Of a DNA stretch of 64,000 nt, positions 14,894 through 22,816 are shown in pieces. Under the pieces are notes generated by a model. That model was not told where the DNA came from, made no database searches, and saw only the letters and a program-made list of their open reading frames with translations. Location: positions 1-64,000 of IMG/VR virus record IMGVR_UViG_3300044695_002580; one strand, 5' to 3'. How positions within the stretch are numbered: the stretch's first letter is position 1; each line of letters opens with the position of its first letter. The DNA is from a virus. The translations under genes and the position numbers were made by a program.

Positions 14894-15901
14894 ATGGCGC
14901 ACGACTTGGAAATGGAGAACGGCGAGGTTGCCTTCGCGCTACGCGGGGCACCCGCTTGGCACGGTCTAGCAAACCGCACATTCTCCGCTGATGAGCATGT
15001 CTCAACTGCAGACATGCTCTCTGCTGCAAAACTAGACGGATGGAATGTCCGCCTAGAGGATGCGATTTATCCTGAAGGATACCGCACCAACTCTGACCTA
15101 TTCATGGTCACACGCACCAATCCATTCGATGCGGGCACTGACGTGCTTGCAATCGTCGGTAAGCGTTACCGCGTATTCCAAAACGAGGATTTATTCACCT
15201 TCGGTGATAACATCCTAGACGGTGGCGCATCATGGGAGTCTGCTGGCTCCATTAAAAACGGCAAGGTAGTCTTTGGCTCCCTAGTCGTACCTCGCGAGTT
15301 CATTCTCGACCCTAACGGCGCTGCTGATAAGACTACTACTTATCTGCTCGTTCATACATCACACGATGGCTCTGCATCAGTTCAAGCATCCATTACTCCA
15401 GTTCGCGTGGTCTGCCAAAACACGCTCCATGTCGCACTGAATAACACCAAGAGTTCATTCAAGTTGCGCCATACTCTCAAGGTAGAGGGTCGCGTTGCTG
15501 AGGCTCGCATGGCTCTTGGTCTCACCTTCAATTACATGGATGAATTCGAATCCATCGCTAAGTCTCTCTTTGAGACTCCAATGAACGCCGTTCAATGGGA
15601 TAAGTTGATTAACACAATTTACCCTAAGCCTGATGCTAACCAAGCGCCACAAGTGAGCACCAAGTGGCAGGCTAAGCGCGACCTACTGGATGATATTTAC
15701 TTCCAGTCTCCAACCCAGACCAACATCAAGGGCAATTACTGGGGCGCCCTCAATGCACTCACTGAGCGCATCGATTACTTCCGCACTGGTCGCACCGCCA
15801 ATGGCGAGGCGCTCATCGGAGCAGCCAGTGGGTTCGACCCAGTGGTCAATGCGGAAAAGTCCCGCATCCTCCGCGCCGTCCGCGAGTTAGCGAGCGCGTA
15901 A
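14894..15901 (+). CDS. DUF932 / phage-plasmid-like protein
   Basis: A 335-residue protein from the ATG at 14894, eight bases after AAGGGGGG. Features typical of the DUF932 (TIGR03299, phage/plasmid-like) family: APAWHGL near the start, YRTNSDLFMVTRTNPF, GKRYRVFQNEDLF, and VRVVCQNTLHVAL around residues 170-185. The family is widespread in plasmids and phages; its molecular function is not established. It forms its own transcription unit between cassettes. Confidence 0.8.
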   Translation: MAHDLEMENGEVAFALRGAPAWHGLANRTFSADEHVSTADMLSAAKLDGWNVRLEDAIYPEGYRTNSDLFMVTRTNPFDAGTDVLAIVGKRYRVFQNEDLFTFGDNILDGGASWESAGSIKNGKVVFGSLVVPREFILDPNGAADKTTTYLLVHTSHDGSASVQASITPVRVVCQNTLHVALNNTKSSFKLRHTLKVEGRVAEARMALGLTFNYMDEFESIAKSLFETPMNAVQWDKLINTIYPKPDANQAPQVSTKWQAKRDLLDDIYFQSPTQTNIKGNYWGALNALTERIDYFRTGRTANGEALIGAASGFDPVVNAEKSRILRAVRELASA

Positions 15902-15908
15902 GCCTACT

Positions 15909-15935
15909 AAGCCCCCCGCATCCAGCGGGGGGCTT
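15909..15935 (+). terminator. Rho-independent terminator
   Basis: AAGCCCCCCGC pairs with GCGGGGGGCTT, with TTT after the stem, eight bases after the DUF932 stop. Confidence 0.75.
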
Positions 15936-15957
15936 TGGCATGCTCAAAAGAAGCTGA

Positions 15958-15978
15958 TTATCCACAGCCTGTGGATAA
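15958..15978. promoter_or_regulatory. Inverted pair of consensus DnaA boxes
   Basis: TTATCCACA (15958-15966) and TGTGGATAA (15970-15978) are both perfect matches to the bacterial DnaA box, in inverted orientation with a three-base centre. They lie between a terminator and hairpin B in non-coding DNA. It could be an origin element or a DnaA-responsive site, or act as one more hairpin. Confidence 0.5.
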
Positions 15979-15980
15979 GT

Positions 15981-16070
15981 GTTTGTGTTGGGGGCTTACT
16001 GAACAGATACTAATACAAGGTATAGGTAGCGTTCATAACAGCACCTATACAGTAAGCCCCCAACACAAAC
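15981..16070 (+). repeat. GTTTGTGTTGG inverted repeat (hairpin B)
   Basis: The left arm GTTTGTGTTGGGGGCTTACT continues to G and matches the right arm perfectly over 21 bases. An inner stem GTATAGGT/ACCTATAC is nested in the loop. With the DnaA boxes, terminator and boxes it fills the 15902-16216 gap. Confidence 0.8.
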
Positions 16071-16174
16071 CTTAGAGTCGGGCGTGTCTGAGAGTGTGGC
16101 GTGTCTGCTTTCCTGTGAGTTTTAGAGATTATGGGCGTGTCGTGAAAGAGATAGCAGACCCCTATGGTTAGATA
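16071..16174 (+). promoter_or_regulatory. Rightward cassette promoter 5
   Basis: Two short boxes (ending 16090 and 16107) and a long box (TCCTGTGAGT...GGGCGTGTCG) ending at 16142. TAGATA (16169-16174) starts 27 bases after it. It serves the leader ORF and the genes at 16249 and 16791. Confidence 0.6.
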
Positions 16175-16216
16175 CTCGTAGTGGAAATACCACTATTAGA
16201 GAGAAGGAGAAATCCA

Positions 16217-16249
16217 ATGCTTGATAACCCAATCAAGGAACGACTCTAA
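16217..16249 (+). CDS. 10-residue leader peptide
   Basis: ATG at 16217 has a strong GAAGGAG seven bases upstream and encodes MLDNPIKERL. Its TAA overlaps the next gene's ATG (TAATG). The next gene's own ATG has no better RBS, so translation probably couples through this leader. Confidence 0.4.
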   Translation: MLDNPIKERL

Positions 16250-16710
16250 TGATGAAGGGGGGTGATACTATCTTTACACGCAACAACGCTCAACTCATTG
16301 AGCAACAAGCCGTTCGCAACCCTATGGTTGATGGACAATACTTTACCAACATGACCGAACTACTTTGGTCTGATGGGACTATTACATTCGGTTGCCTCAA
16401 GTGTGGCGAACAAACCGAAAGCCGACCACAACTATCTATCCATGTGGGCAAGGCACACAATCCAAAGCCTGCTAAGACTACTAAGACTATTAAGTATAAA
16501 GCGGTCAAGGCAACAGGCACACGACCATACACCAAGCGCAACAAGGAATACTGGGCAAATGGTGGCAACATCAACCAAAATCGTAGAACAACAACCGACT
16601 CTACTCTAGCCGATAAGGAACTAGAGTTTTGGAAGGCGCAAGCGCACCGAGCAGAGGCTGAACTCCGCAAGGTAAAAGCGCAACTAAAAGCCCTACTAGA
16701 CATAAAGTAG
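16249..16710 (+). CDS. C2H2 zinc-finger protein
   Basis: A 153-residue protein with one classical-looking finger around residues 49-70 (CLKCGEQTESRPQLSIHVGK then AH). A basic Thr/Lys-rich linker and a C-terminal coiled coil (FWKAQAHRAEAELRKVKAQL) follow. Probably a DNA-binding dimer. An AAGGGGGG lies inside the first codons, so a later start cannot be excluded. Coupled to the leader peptide. Confidence 0.6.
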   Translation: MMKGGDTIFTRNNAQLIEQQAVRNPMVDGQYFTNMTELLWSDGTITFGCLKCGEQTESRPQLSIHVGKAHNPKPAKTTKTIKYKAVKATGTRPYTKRNKEYWANGGNINQNRRTTTDSTLADKELEFWKAQAHRAEAELRKVKAQLKALLDIK

Positions 16711-16790
16711 GCAGGGTTTCTCACCCCCCGTGAGATAGCACCTGAGCAAGTGGCTAAAAGGCTCACCACCAACTAACGAAGGGTAAGAAA

Positions 16791-17189
16791 GTGGCAACCA
16801 CTATAAAAGTAGATAGGCTAGTCCTATTAGATGCTCTACAAGTAAAATTGGCAGAGCAAGATAAACTCCGTGCCGAATACAAAAAGGCTGAGGAGAAATA
16901 CAAGAAAGAGCAGGAAGCCTTTGCTGATAAGGTTCTAGCATTGGCTAAGTCAGGCAAGTTAGAGGTTCATAGAGTCAATACCCGCACCTACAACGGCGGG
17001 CTGATTGAGGTTGAGTGGAAGGCTGACCGCGCACTCATCAACTCCGAACCACAGAGTCCTGACCGACCTGAGGGCTGGGTTCATGAAAGCGATTATGAGG
17101 AACTCCGTAAGACTATCAGATTGCTTAGCATGACGACAGAGCCTTATGTTCCTGCCTCAACTTATCGCGCAGTATCACAATGGCTTTAA
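16791..17189 (+). CDS. Coiled-coil hypothetical protein
   Basis: A 132-residue protein from a GTG start, preceded by GAAGGG. Residues 10-60 form a charged coiled coil (KLAEQDKLRAEYKKAEEKYK), then a beta-rich part with EVEWKADR. No family recognised. Confidence 0.5.
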   Translation: MATTIKVDRLVLLDALQVKLAEQDKLRAEYKKAEEKYKKEQEAFADKVLALAKSGKLEVHRVNTRTYNGGLIEVEWKADRALINSEPQSPDRPEGWVHESDYEELRKTIRLLSMTTEPYVPASTYRAVSQWL

Positions 17190-17305
17190 TAGCATAGGGC
17201 TATTAAACACTCCTGAGCATGAGTATAAAAGGCTTCACCTTTGACATAGGGTGCTTTCGTAAGGGGTAGGACTATTATCTCCATTCTAGTCCTCCCGTGT
17301 TGTCA

Positions 17306-17339
17306 ATAAGCCCCCCGCCTGTGGAGTCGGGGGGCTTAT
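17306..17339 (+). terminator. Rho-independent terminator
   Basis: ATAAGCCCCCCG pairs perfectly with CGGGGGGCTTAT over 12 bases. Confidence 0.75.
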
Positions 17340-17340
17340 T

Positions 17341-17427
17341 GTTTGTGCTGGGCTTGCTGTAATAAGTAGCTATCACGGTATAGGTACGGATTTCATCTCT
17401 GCCTATACCAGCAAGCCCAGCACAAAC
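17341..17427 (+). repeat. GTTTGTGCTGG inverted repeat (hairpin C), covarying
   Basis: Left arm GTTTGTGCTGGGCTTGCTG and right arm CAGCAAGCCCAGCACAAAC match over 19 bases. Relative to the other copies, base 8 is C instead of T on the left and G instead of A on the right, a compensatory change. Inner stem GGTATAGG/CCTATACC. It is the main non-coding element of the 17190-17543 gap. Confidence 0.8.
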
Positions 17428-17429
17428 TT

Positions 17430-17515
17430 TCCTGTGAACTCGGGCGTGTCGTATCCTGTGAGTTTTGGAGAACTCGGGCGTGTCGCTTTGGTGTGGAGAG
17501 AGATGAGAGTATTGT
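17430..17515 (+). promoter_or_regulatory. Rightward cassette promoter 6
   Basis: A short box ends at 17451 and a long box (TCCTGTGAGT...CGGGCGTGTCG) ends at 17485. TTTGGT, 17 bases, and TATTGT (17510-17515) follow; the -10 starts 25 bases after the box. It serves 17544-18791. Confidence 0.55.
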
Positions 17516-17543
17516 TCGCCTTACCCAATAGAAGGGGGTATGT

Positions 17544-18065
17544 ATGAACAGTTTAGAACGCAAAGAGCGTTTTACAGAACTGATGGCAACGATAGAGTTG
17601 TTGCCTAGTGTAGATGATGAAAACTACGAGCCTGTATTTCCTAAGGGAACACTAGGCTTATCAGATGGCAACCTCAAGACCGCAATCATGGCACAGGCTA
17701 TGAGAGGTGATGAGGACTTCGTTGGTAATCTTATCAACGCGCTCGCCAACACAGGCTTCGAGGCTTGCCACGCCAAGCATGAGGCTGATGAAACACCTAA
17801 CGACGACGACCTCTCCGCTATCACACTAGCAATCCATGTAGCGTGGGCGAGTGGCGCACTAGCCCCTATGCTACTCCTATTAGGTGGCATGGGTAAGATG
17901 TTATCTGCCCTAGATGTAGATGTGCCTGAGGATTTGCCACTCATTTTCCGTCCTAACGGCTTGATGGCTGATAAGGCAGGTAAGTTCGACCCGATAGCCC
18001 TACTAGACATGGATAAGGCTAGCCTTATCAAATACATGGCAAAGGAGTTGGGTGATGACGACTAA
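17544..18065 (+). CDS. Hypothetical protein
   Basis: A 173-residue acidic, largely helical protein with a hydrophobic middle (ITLAIHVAWASGALAPMLLL). This is either a buried helix or a membrane segment. RBS AAGGGGG five bases before the ATG. Overlaps the next gene by 14 bases. No family recognised. Confidence 0.5.
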   Translation: MNSLERKERFTELMATIELLPSVDDENYEPVFPKGTLGLSDGNLKTAIMAQAMRGDEDFVGNLINALANTGFEACHAKHEADETPNDDDLSAITLAIHVAWASGALAPMLLLLGGMGKMLSALDVDVPEDLPLIFRPNGLMADKAGKFDPIALLDMDKASLIKYMAKELGDDD

Positions 18066-18276
18066 AATTGTAGATGGCGTAAAGATGGTAGAGGTGCCCT
18101 TCACAATTACTTACAATGTCCTCGTAGAGGAGCACAAGTACCTAGAGTATGTAACTTCGGGTATCCCAGTAGGTGCTATGGCACAGGCTGGTAAAGAAAC
18201 CCTATTAGATGTAACCAAGCCTGTTATAGATAAGGCTAATGAAAACTGGACAACTATGATGGTAGAGGTGGCGTAA
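18052..18276 (+). CDS. Small hypothetical protein
   Basis: A 74-residue protein with an N-terminal beta hairpin (VDGVKMVEVPFTITYNVLVE) and a C-terminal helix. It overlaps both neighbours (14 bases; TAATG). No family recognised. Confidence 0.5.
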   Translation: MMTTKIVDGVKMVEVPFTITYNVLVEEHKYLEYVTSGIPVGAMAQAGKETLLDVTKPVIDKANENWTTMMVEVA

Positions 18277-18791
18277 TGGGTATGGATGTCTATGGTACTA
18301 AGCCTACTAGCGAGAAGGGCGAGTATTTCAGAAATAACGTGTGGTGGTGGCGACCACTATGGGATTACTGTGAGCATGTAGCGCCCGAACTGTGTGAAGG
18401 CGTGAGTGCCCACTACAACGACGGAGATGGATTAAATGATGAGAAGGCCAAGGCGCTCTCTAAAATCCTTCTAGAAACCCTATCAGATGGCAGATGCCTA
18501 ATCTATGAGGCGCAGTACAACCTAGAGGTCTCGCAACTTCCTAATGAGGACTGCAATATATGTGATAAGACTGGCATACGCACCGACGAGGTGGGTAAAG
18601 AGCACGGCATGGATGTAAAAGCCCTATCAGATGATGAGGCTATCGTGTTAGGAAGGGAAACGGGCTGGTGTAATGGGTGTAACGGTCTTGGTTGGAAGCC
18701 AAACTGGGCAACTCACTATCCATTCTCGCGTGAGAACGTACAAGAGTTCGCAGAGTTCCTAGCAGAAAGTGGTGGATTCAGTATCTGCTAG
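18276..18791 (+). CDS. Zinc-binding protein of the MDVYG type
   Basis: A 171-residue protein starting MGMDVYGTKPTSEKGEYFRN with a Trp-rich WWWRPLWDYC. Two zinc knuckles follow (CNICDKTG near 104 and CNGCNGLGW near 141), like half of a DnaJ CxxCxGxG domain. The MDVYG start recurs in phage and plasmid proteins of unknown function. Possibly a chaperone-like zinc module. Confidence 0.55.
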   Translation: MGMDVYGTKPTSEKGEYFRNNVWWWRPLWDYCEHVAPELCEGVSAHYNDGDGLNDEKAKALSKILLETLSDGRCLIYEAQYNLEVSQLPNEDCNICDKTGIRTDEVGKEHGMDVKALSDDEAIVLGRETGWCNGCNGLGWKPNWATHYPFSRENVQEFAEFLAESGGFSIC

Positions 18792-18818
18792 GGTTACCCC
18801 CTTCAACTAATCCACCAA

Positions 18819-18852
18819 ATAGGGCTAGCAAGCACCAGCTTGCTGGCCCTAT
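18819..18852 (+). terminator. Rho-independent-type hairpin
   Basis: ATAGGGC then TAGCAAGC pair with GCTTGCTG then GCCCTAT, 28 bases after the stop. Confidence 0.6.
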
Positions 18853-18877
18853 CTCTTTGCCTGGCGGCGGCAGCAGA

Positions 18878-19018
18878 GTTTGTGTTGGCCCACCCATCGC
18901 TCATAATGTATTCAATTATACATTATTCGCTTTCCCACCCTTTATGACCTTTTTTAATATAAAAAAGGTCATTCTGCCCATTGGGCTATTGGCTTTAGCC
19001 ATATAGCCCAACACAAAC
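18878..19018 (+). repeat. GTTTGTGTTGG inverted repeat (hairpin D) with nested stems
   Basis: Only the 11-base arms GTTTGTGTTGG/CCAACACAAAC are conserved here. The long loop holds AATGTAT/ATACATT and a perfect 12-base stem ATGACCTTTTTT/AAAAAAGGTCAT (18944-18972). The 18792-19342 gap has this, two box promoters and one weak ORF (19137-19346) that I did not accept. Confidence 0.65.
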
Positions 19019-19042
19019 TGTGGCGCATATCACATGAGAGAT

Positions 19043-19094
19043 TCCTGTGAATACGGCGTGTCGGCTTGAGAGAGAAAGAGAGAGAGAATAGGCT
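19043..19094 (+). promoter_or_regulatory. Rightward cassette promoter 7a (short box)
   Basis: Short box TCCTGTGAATACGGCGTGTC ending with G at 19063; TAGGCT (19089-19094) starts 26 bases later. Confidence 0.45.
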
Positions 19095-19236
19095 AGGAGA
19101 TTTGCCGTTTCGGCTACTGCCACCCTAGCAGGGGGTGTGACCGCGCTCACAGCCAGATTTAATAGCCCTATCTGCAAGGACTATGCGGATAATAGGCTTA
19201 TTGGAGAGAGAGGCAGGTATAAGTTACTCATGGGTA

Positions 19237-19299
19237 ACTCTGTGAGTTTTAGGGGGTATCGGCGTGTCGTCTTTAATATAGATAGAGAGTCACTACGCT
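19237..19299 (+). promoter_or_regulatory. Rightward cassette promoter 7b (long box)
   Basis: Box CTCTGTGAGT...CGGCGTGTCG ends at 19269; TACGCT (19294-19299) starts 25 bases later. It serves the AAA/VWA pair. Confidence 0.5.
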
Positions 19300-19342
19300 T
19301 AGGGGAGTGGCAACAACGCCACCCACTTATTGAAGGGGTCTT

Positions 19343-20875
19343 ATGACTACCAACCTTGCGTTGCTCGTAGTGAGCAACACCGAACTAGAGGGGATTCCTG
19401 CACAGGCGCAGACTCTCCTTATTGGAACAGATACCGAGGTCTTAGGGTATCACCGCGTATCAAATGGTGCGAAGGGTCGAGGACAGGCGTGGCAGGTAAT
19501 GTCCGACCTTCCTACTAGCCCTATCTCACACTCTCCCGTTGCCGTCGTATTAAGCGACCGCGACCTAGTAATGCTTCAACTAGGGCAGATTACCAATGTC
19601 GGTATCAAAGCCCTATACGCCCTAGAAACCGCACCAACGGCTTCCGCGTCCTTCCCACACAATGAGGCAGTAGATAACCTTATCAAGCGCCTAGAGGAAG
19701 GCGACTCCACCCTTGCCGAGTTTATTGCAGATAAGCGACGCACACAGGCAGTAGATATTAAGCCTATCAAGCAGGGTGTATTACCAATTTCGGCGAACGC
19801 GACCGCGCCCGTCGTGCCTAACAAGCCTATTACTATCGAGGCTAATAGGACTATAAGTGACTCACTCGTCAATGCTATGGTGAGCGTACCCGACAAGGCG
19901 TTTAGTAAGGCTTATATCAACCGCAAGGTCGTAGGCGGTCTTACCGACTTCGAAATTATGGACTTCGCCATGAAGTCGAGCAAGAACGTACTTATCGAGG
20001 GTCACGCAGGTAGCGGTAAGACGGCTATGGTACAGGCGTATGCGTCTGCACGTGGATATCGGTATTTTAACGTCGCTTGCCATATTGGATTAGAGGCTTC
20101 ACACCTAATCGGTCGTTGGATTCCTACTCCCGAAGGACACTTCCGTTGGCAGGACGGCGCAGTTACAGAGATAGTCCGTAATGGTGGCGTACTCCTATTT
20201 AACGAGATTAACTTCGCACCCGAGCGTTTTCTCACCTTTATCTTTAGCCTATTAGATTACCGTCGTGAGATTCAACTCATGGAAAATGGTGGCGAGGTTA
20301 TCAAGGCTCACCCCGACCTACTTATCGTGGCAGATATGAACCCCGACTACCGAGGCACACGCCCACTCAACCAAGCGTTAGCCGACCGCTTCCCCGAGCG
20401 TTTGGTATTCCCATACGATAATGCTATCGAACAGAAGTTACTCGGTAGCAAAGCCCTATTAGATATGGCGAACCAACTCCGTACCGAGTTTGATAAGGGT
20501 ACTATCAACACCCCTATCTCTACCCGTAATCTAGTAGCCTTTGCAGATAACGCTAAGGCGCTAGGTATGGACTTCGCCACCTATTGCTATATCAACTCCT
20601 TCGAGGGAGATGAGGAACGTAGTGCAGTAAGACTATTACTCACCACTCACCGCGACAATATCGCTAGTGACTTCGGGCTACCAACCCTTAATAAGGCTAC
20701 CTTTGGCAATTCAAATACCGAACAAGCCATATTAAATACAGAAGTAGGCGCACAGATTGACGGCTTCGAGTCGCTAGTGCAGGACTCAACTCCCGAACTC
20801 AACGATATCCATGCAATAGATACCTTTATCAACGCACTTAATAACCCTATTGACGACGTGGTAGGTAGCAACTAA
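19343..20875 (+). CDS. MoxR/CobS-like AAA ATPase
   Basis: A 510-residue protein, RBS AAGGGG. Residues 1-190 are unassigned. The AAA core has Walker A GHAGSGKT (about 218-226), Walker B LLFNEINFAPERF (about 283; Asn replaces the usual Asp) and a sensor/finger region PDYRGTRPLNQALADRFPER. This is the AAA_5 (MoxR/CbbQ/CobS) class, which remodels or inserts cofactors into partner proteins. Its stop overlaps the next gene's ATG; the next gene is a VWA protein, the standard MoxR partner. Confidence 0.8.
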   Translation: MTTNLALLVVSNTELEGIPAQAQTLLIGTDTEVLGYHRVSNGAKGRGQAWQVMSDLPTSPISHSPVAVVLSDRDLVMLQLGQITNVGIKALYALETAPTASASFPHNEAVDNLIKRLEEGDSTLAEFIADKRRTQAVDIKPIKQGVLPISANATAPVVPNKPITIEANRTISDSLVNAMVSVPDKAFSKAYINRKVVGGLTDFEIMDFAMKSSKNVLIEGHAGSGKTAMVQAYASARGYRYFNVACHIGLEASHLIGRWIPTPEGHFRWQDGAVTEIVRNGGVLLFNEINFAPERFLTFIFSLLDYRREIQLMENGGEVIKAHPDLLIVADMNPDYRGTRPLNQALADRFPERLVFPYDNAIEQKLLGSKALLDMANQLRTEFDKGTINTPISTRNLVAFADNAKALGMDFATYCYINSFEGDEERSAVRLLLTTHRDNIASDFGLPTLNKATFGNSNTEQAILNTEVGAQIDGFESLVQDSTPELNDIHAIDTFINALNNPIDDVVGSN

Positions 20876-22743
20876 TGGGTCGCTACGATAGCCACGACGA
20901 CCTACTCGATAGGCTTATTGAACAGACACGCGAGGCTAATTGGCGTGACGATATCGAGTACGACAAAGAACTCGAACAGGAACGCCTAGAGGAACATATC
21001 AACAAATTACAGGCGGTGGGTGCGGTCTATGGTCGCACCGACCGTATCCTCACCGCCGAGCCAGTAGAGGTACGTGTCGAGGATAATAAGGAAATGGATA
21101 CGACCGCCTACAATGACGGCAAGAATATCGTGTTCAATGCTCACCTTATCGAGGACGTAGATGATAAGACTATTATCTCTCTCAACGGCTTCAACTACCA
21201 TGAGGTCGGTCACGTCCTTTACTCACCTAGAGGCGGTAGCGAGTTTGGTAAGACAGTTAAGCGCGAGAACCTAGAGAAAGCCTTTAACGTCCTAGAGGAC
21301 GCTCGTATCGAACGCCTACTAATCGCAAAGTATCCTGCCGTTGCACCCTTCATGGAAGCCTCATGCCTAGAGTATCTACTCAAGGGTGACTCCGCAGAGT
21401 TTGGTGCGTACTTCCCACTATTTACGGGTCGTAAGTATTTAGATATAGAATTGCGACAGGAAATTGCAGATAGGTTTATTAAAGACTTCGGCGTAGAGTT
21501 AGCCGTTGCTATCGCGTCTATCGTGCATGAGTACCGAACTCTCGTATATCCACGCGACTTCCATAGAGGACTCGAGTTACTACGTGCTATGGCAGATATC
21601 GTCGGTCGAGAAGTAACTAACGAAGTTAATGATAAGCCTATTCTACCCAACGGTAACGGCGGTCATATCGACCGCGACGTACAGGACAAGGGGCGCATGA
21701 AGGGCGACAAAGAACAGAAAGCCCAACAAGATAAGGCTACCAACAACGAGTCGGGCGACGGCGCAGGGGAACAACTAGACGACCCTGCCGACACAAATAC
21801 CGAGAACGACCGCAATAGCACCAGTTTCTCTAGCAAGGGTAAGGACGAAGCCGACGACAACGTGCTACGTAAAGATATCCAAGAACGACTAGATAACCTT
21901 AGCAAGAAGGACGACGTACAACAGGGTGCGCGTGAAGTACGCAAGGCTATCAACGACAACAATGAACGTCGTAGTGCTATTAAACAAGGCGCTTACTCCA
22001 ACCAACAGGTATCTCCACAGGTATCTGCGAGCGCCCGAGCCTTCGGCGTAGCCCTAGAGCGTGTCCGTATAGATAACGACCCTATGTGGGAGTTAGAGCA
22101 ACCTATGGGGCGCTTAAATATAGGACGTGCCATGAGAGCCGATATCAACGACATGGACAAAGTGTTCGACCGTTGGAGTGAGGGTAACTCCAACAATGAT
22201 ATTGACGCGATAGTCCTAGTAGATACTTCGGGCAGTATGTCGTGGCAGATTCAACGCACTATGGAAAGCGCGTGGGTAATCAAGCGCGGTATCGAGCGTA
22301 TCAACGGTCGCGTATCGGTCTATAAGTTTAACCACGATAGTAGGCTTATCTACTCCGCTACCGATAAGGCTCAACCAACCGAGTATCGCTACGTCAATTC
22401 CTCGGGTGGCACTAACCCTTACAAAGCCCTATTAGAAGCACGTCGCCAACTATTAAATAGCAAGCGTGGAGTGCGTATGCTATTTATCGTCACCGACGGC
22501 GAGTGGGATATGACCGAGGACAACAATAAGATTATTAGCGACCTCACTAAGGACGGAGTGCAGACTTCGGTGGTCTATCTAGGTAGCCTCAAGGGTTGGG
22601 GCGAGTATGACCGAGCAGAGCATGACGCACGTGTAGAGCGTTACCGTCATGGTGCTAAGCACTTCCGCGAGGTCGAGGAACCTAATCAAATGGTGCTAGT
22701 CGCTAAAGATATCGTCAAAGCGACTATGAGCGCCCGTCATTAG
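20875..22743 (+). CDS. Zincin-like plus VWA-domain protein (MoxR partner)
   Basis: A 622-residue protein. Residues 109-113 are HEVGH (HExxH zinc motif) followed by NVLEDARIE (138-146), which may give the third ligand. Residues 265-360 are a charged, low-complexity linker. The C-terminal VWA domain has the MIDAS motif DTSGSMSW (about 449) and downstream GGTNP and FIVTDGEW. It resembles CobT-like proteins that pair with MoxR/CobS ATPases. The target is unknown; candidates are host complex disassembly or metal insertion. Confidence 0.75.
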   Translation: MGRYDSHDDLLDRLIEQTREANWRDDIEYDKELEQERLEEHINKLQAVGAVYGRTDRILTAEPVEVRVEDNKEMDTTAYNDGKNIVFNAHLIEDVDDKTIISLNGFNYHEVGHVLYSPRGGSEFGKTVKRENLEKAFNVLEDARIERLLIAKYPAVAPFMEASCLEYLLKGDSAEFGAYFPLFTGRKYLDIELRQEIADRFIKDFGVELAVAIASIVHEYRTLVYPRDFHRGLELLRAMADIVGREVTNEVNDKPILPNGNGGHIDRDVQDKGRMKGDKEQKAQQDKATNNESGDGAGEQLDDPADTNTENDRNSTSFSSKGKDEADDNVLRKDIQERLDNLSKKDDVQQGAREVRKAINDNNERRSAIKQGAYSNQQVSPQVSASARAFGVALERVRIDNDPMWELEQPMGRLNIGRAMRADINDMDKVFDRWSEGNSNNDIDAIVLVDTSGSMSWQIQRTMESAWVIKRGIERINGRVSVYKFNHDSRLIYSATDKAQPTEYRYVNSSGGTNPYKALLEARRQLLNSKRGVRMLFIVTDGEWDMTEDNNKIISDLTKDGVQTSVVYLGSLKGWGEYDRAEHDARVERYRHGAKHFREVEEPNQMVLVAKDIVKATMSARH

Positions 22744-22759
22744 AACAAGTGTTCGGAAG

Positions 22760-22781
22760 CCCTGCCCGATACAGGGCAGGG
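22760..22781 (+). terminator. Hairpin after the AAA/VWA operon
   Basis: CCCTGCCC pairs with GGGCAGGG around GATACA. There is no T-run directly after, so it may attenuate rather than end transcription. Confidence 0.5.
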
Positions 22782-22816
22782 CGACCGACTTTAATACGGA
22801 AGTAGAGGAAACAAAT

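Noticed and set aside
19137-19346. GTG-started 69-residue ORF overlapping the MoxR ATPase start by ATGA
   Set aside because: The G-run is only one base from the GTG and the ORF covers a box promoter; it is more likely leader sequence. It stays possible if translation is shown.
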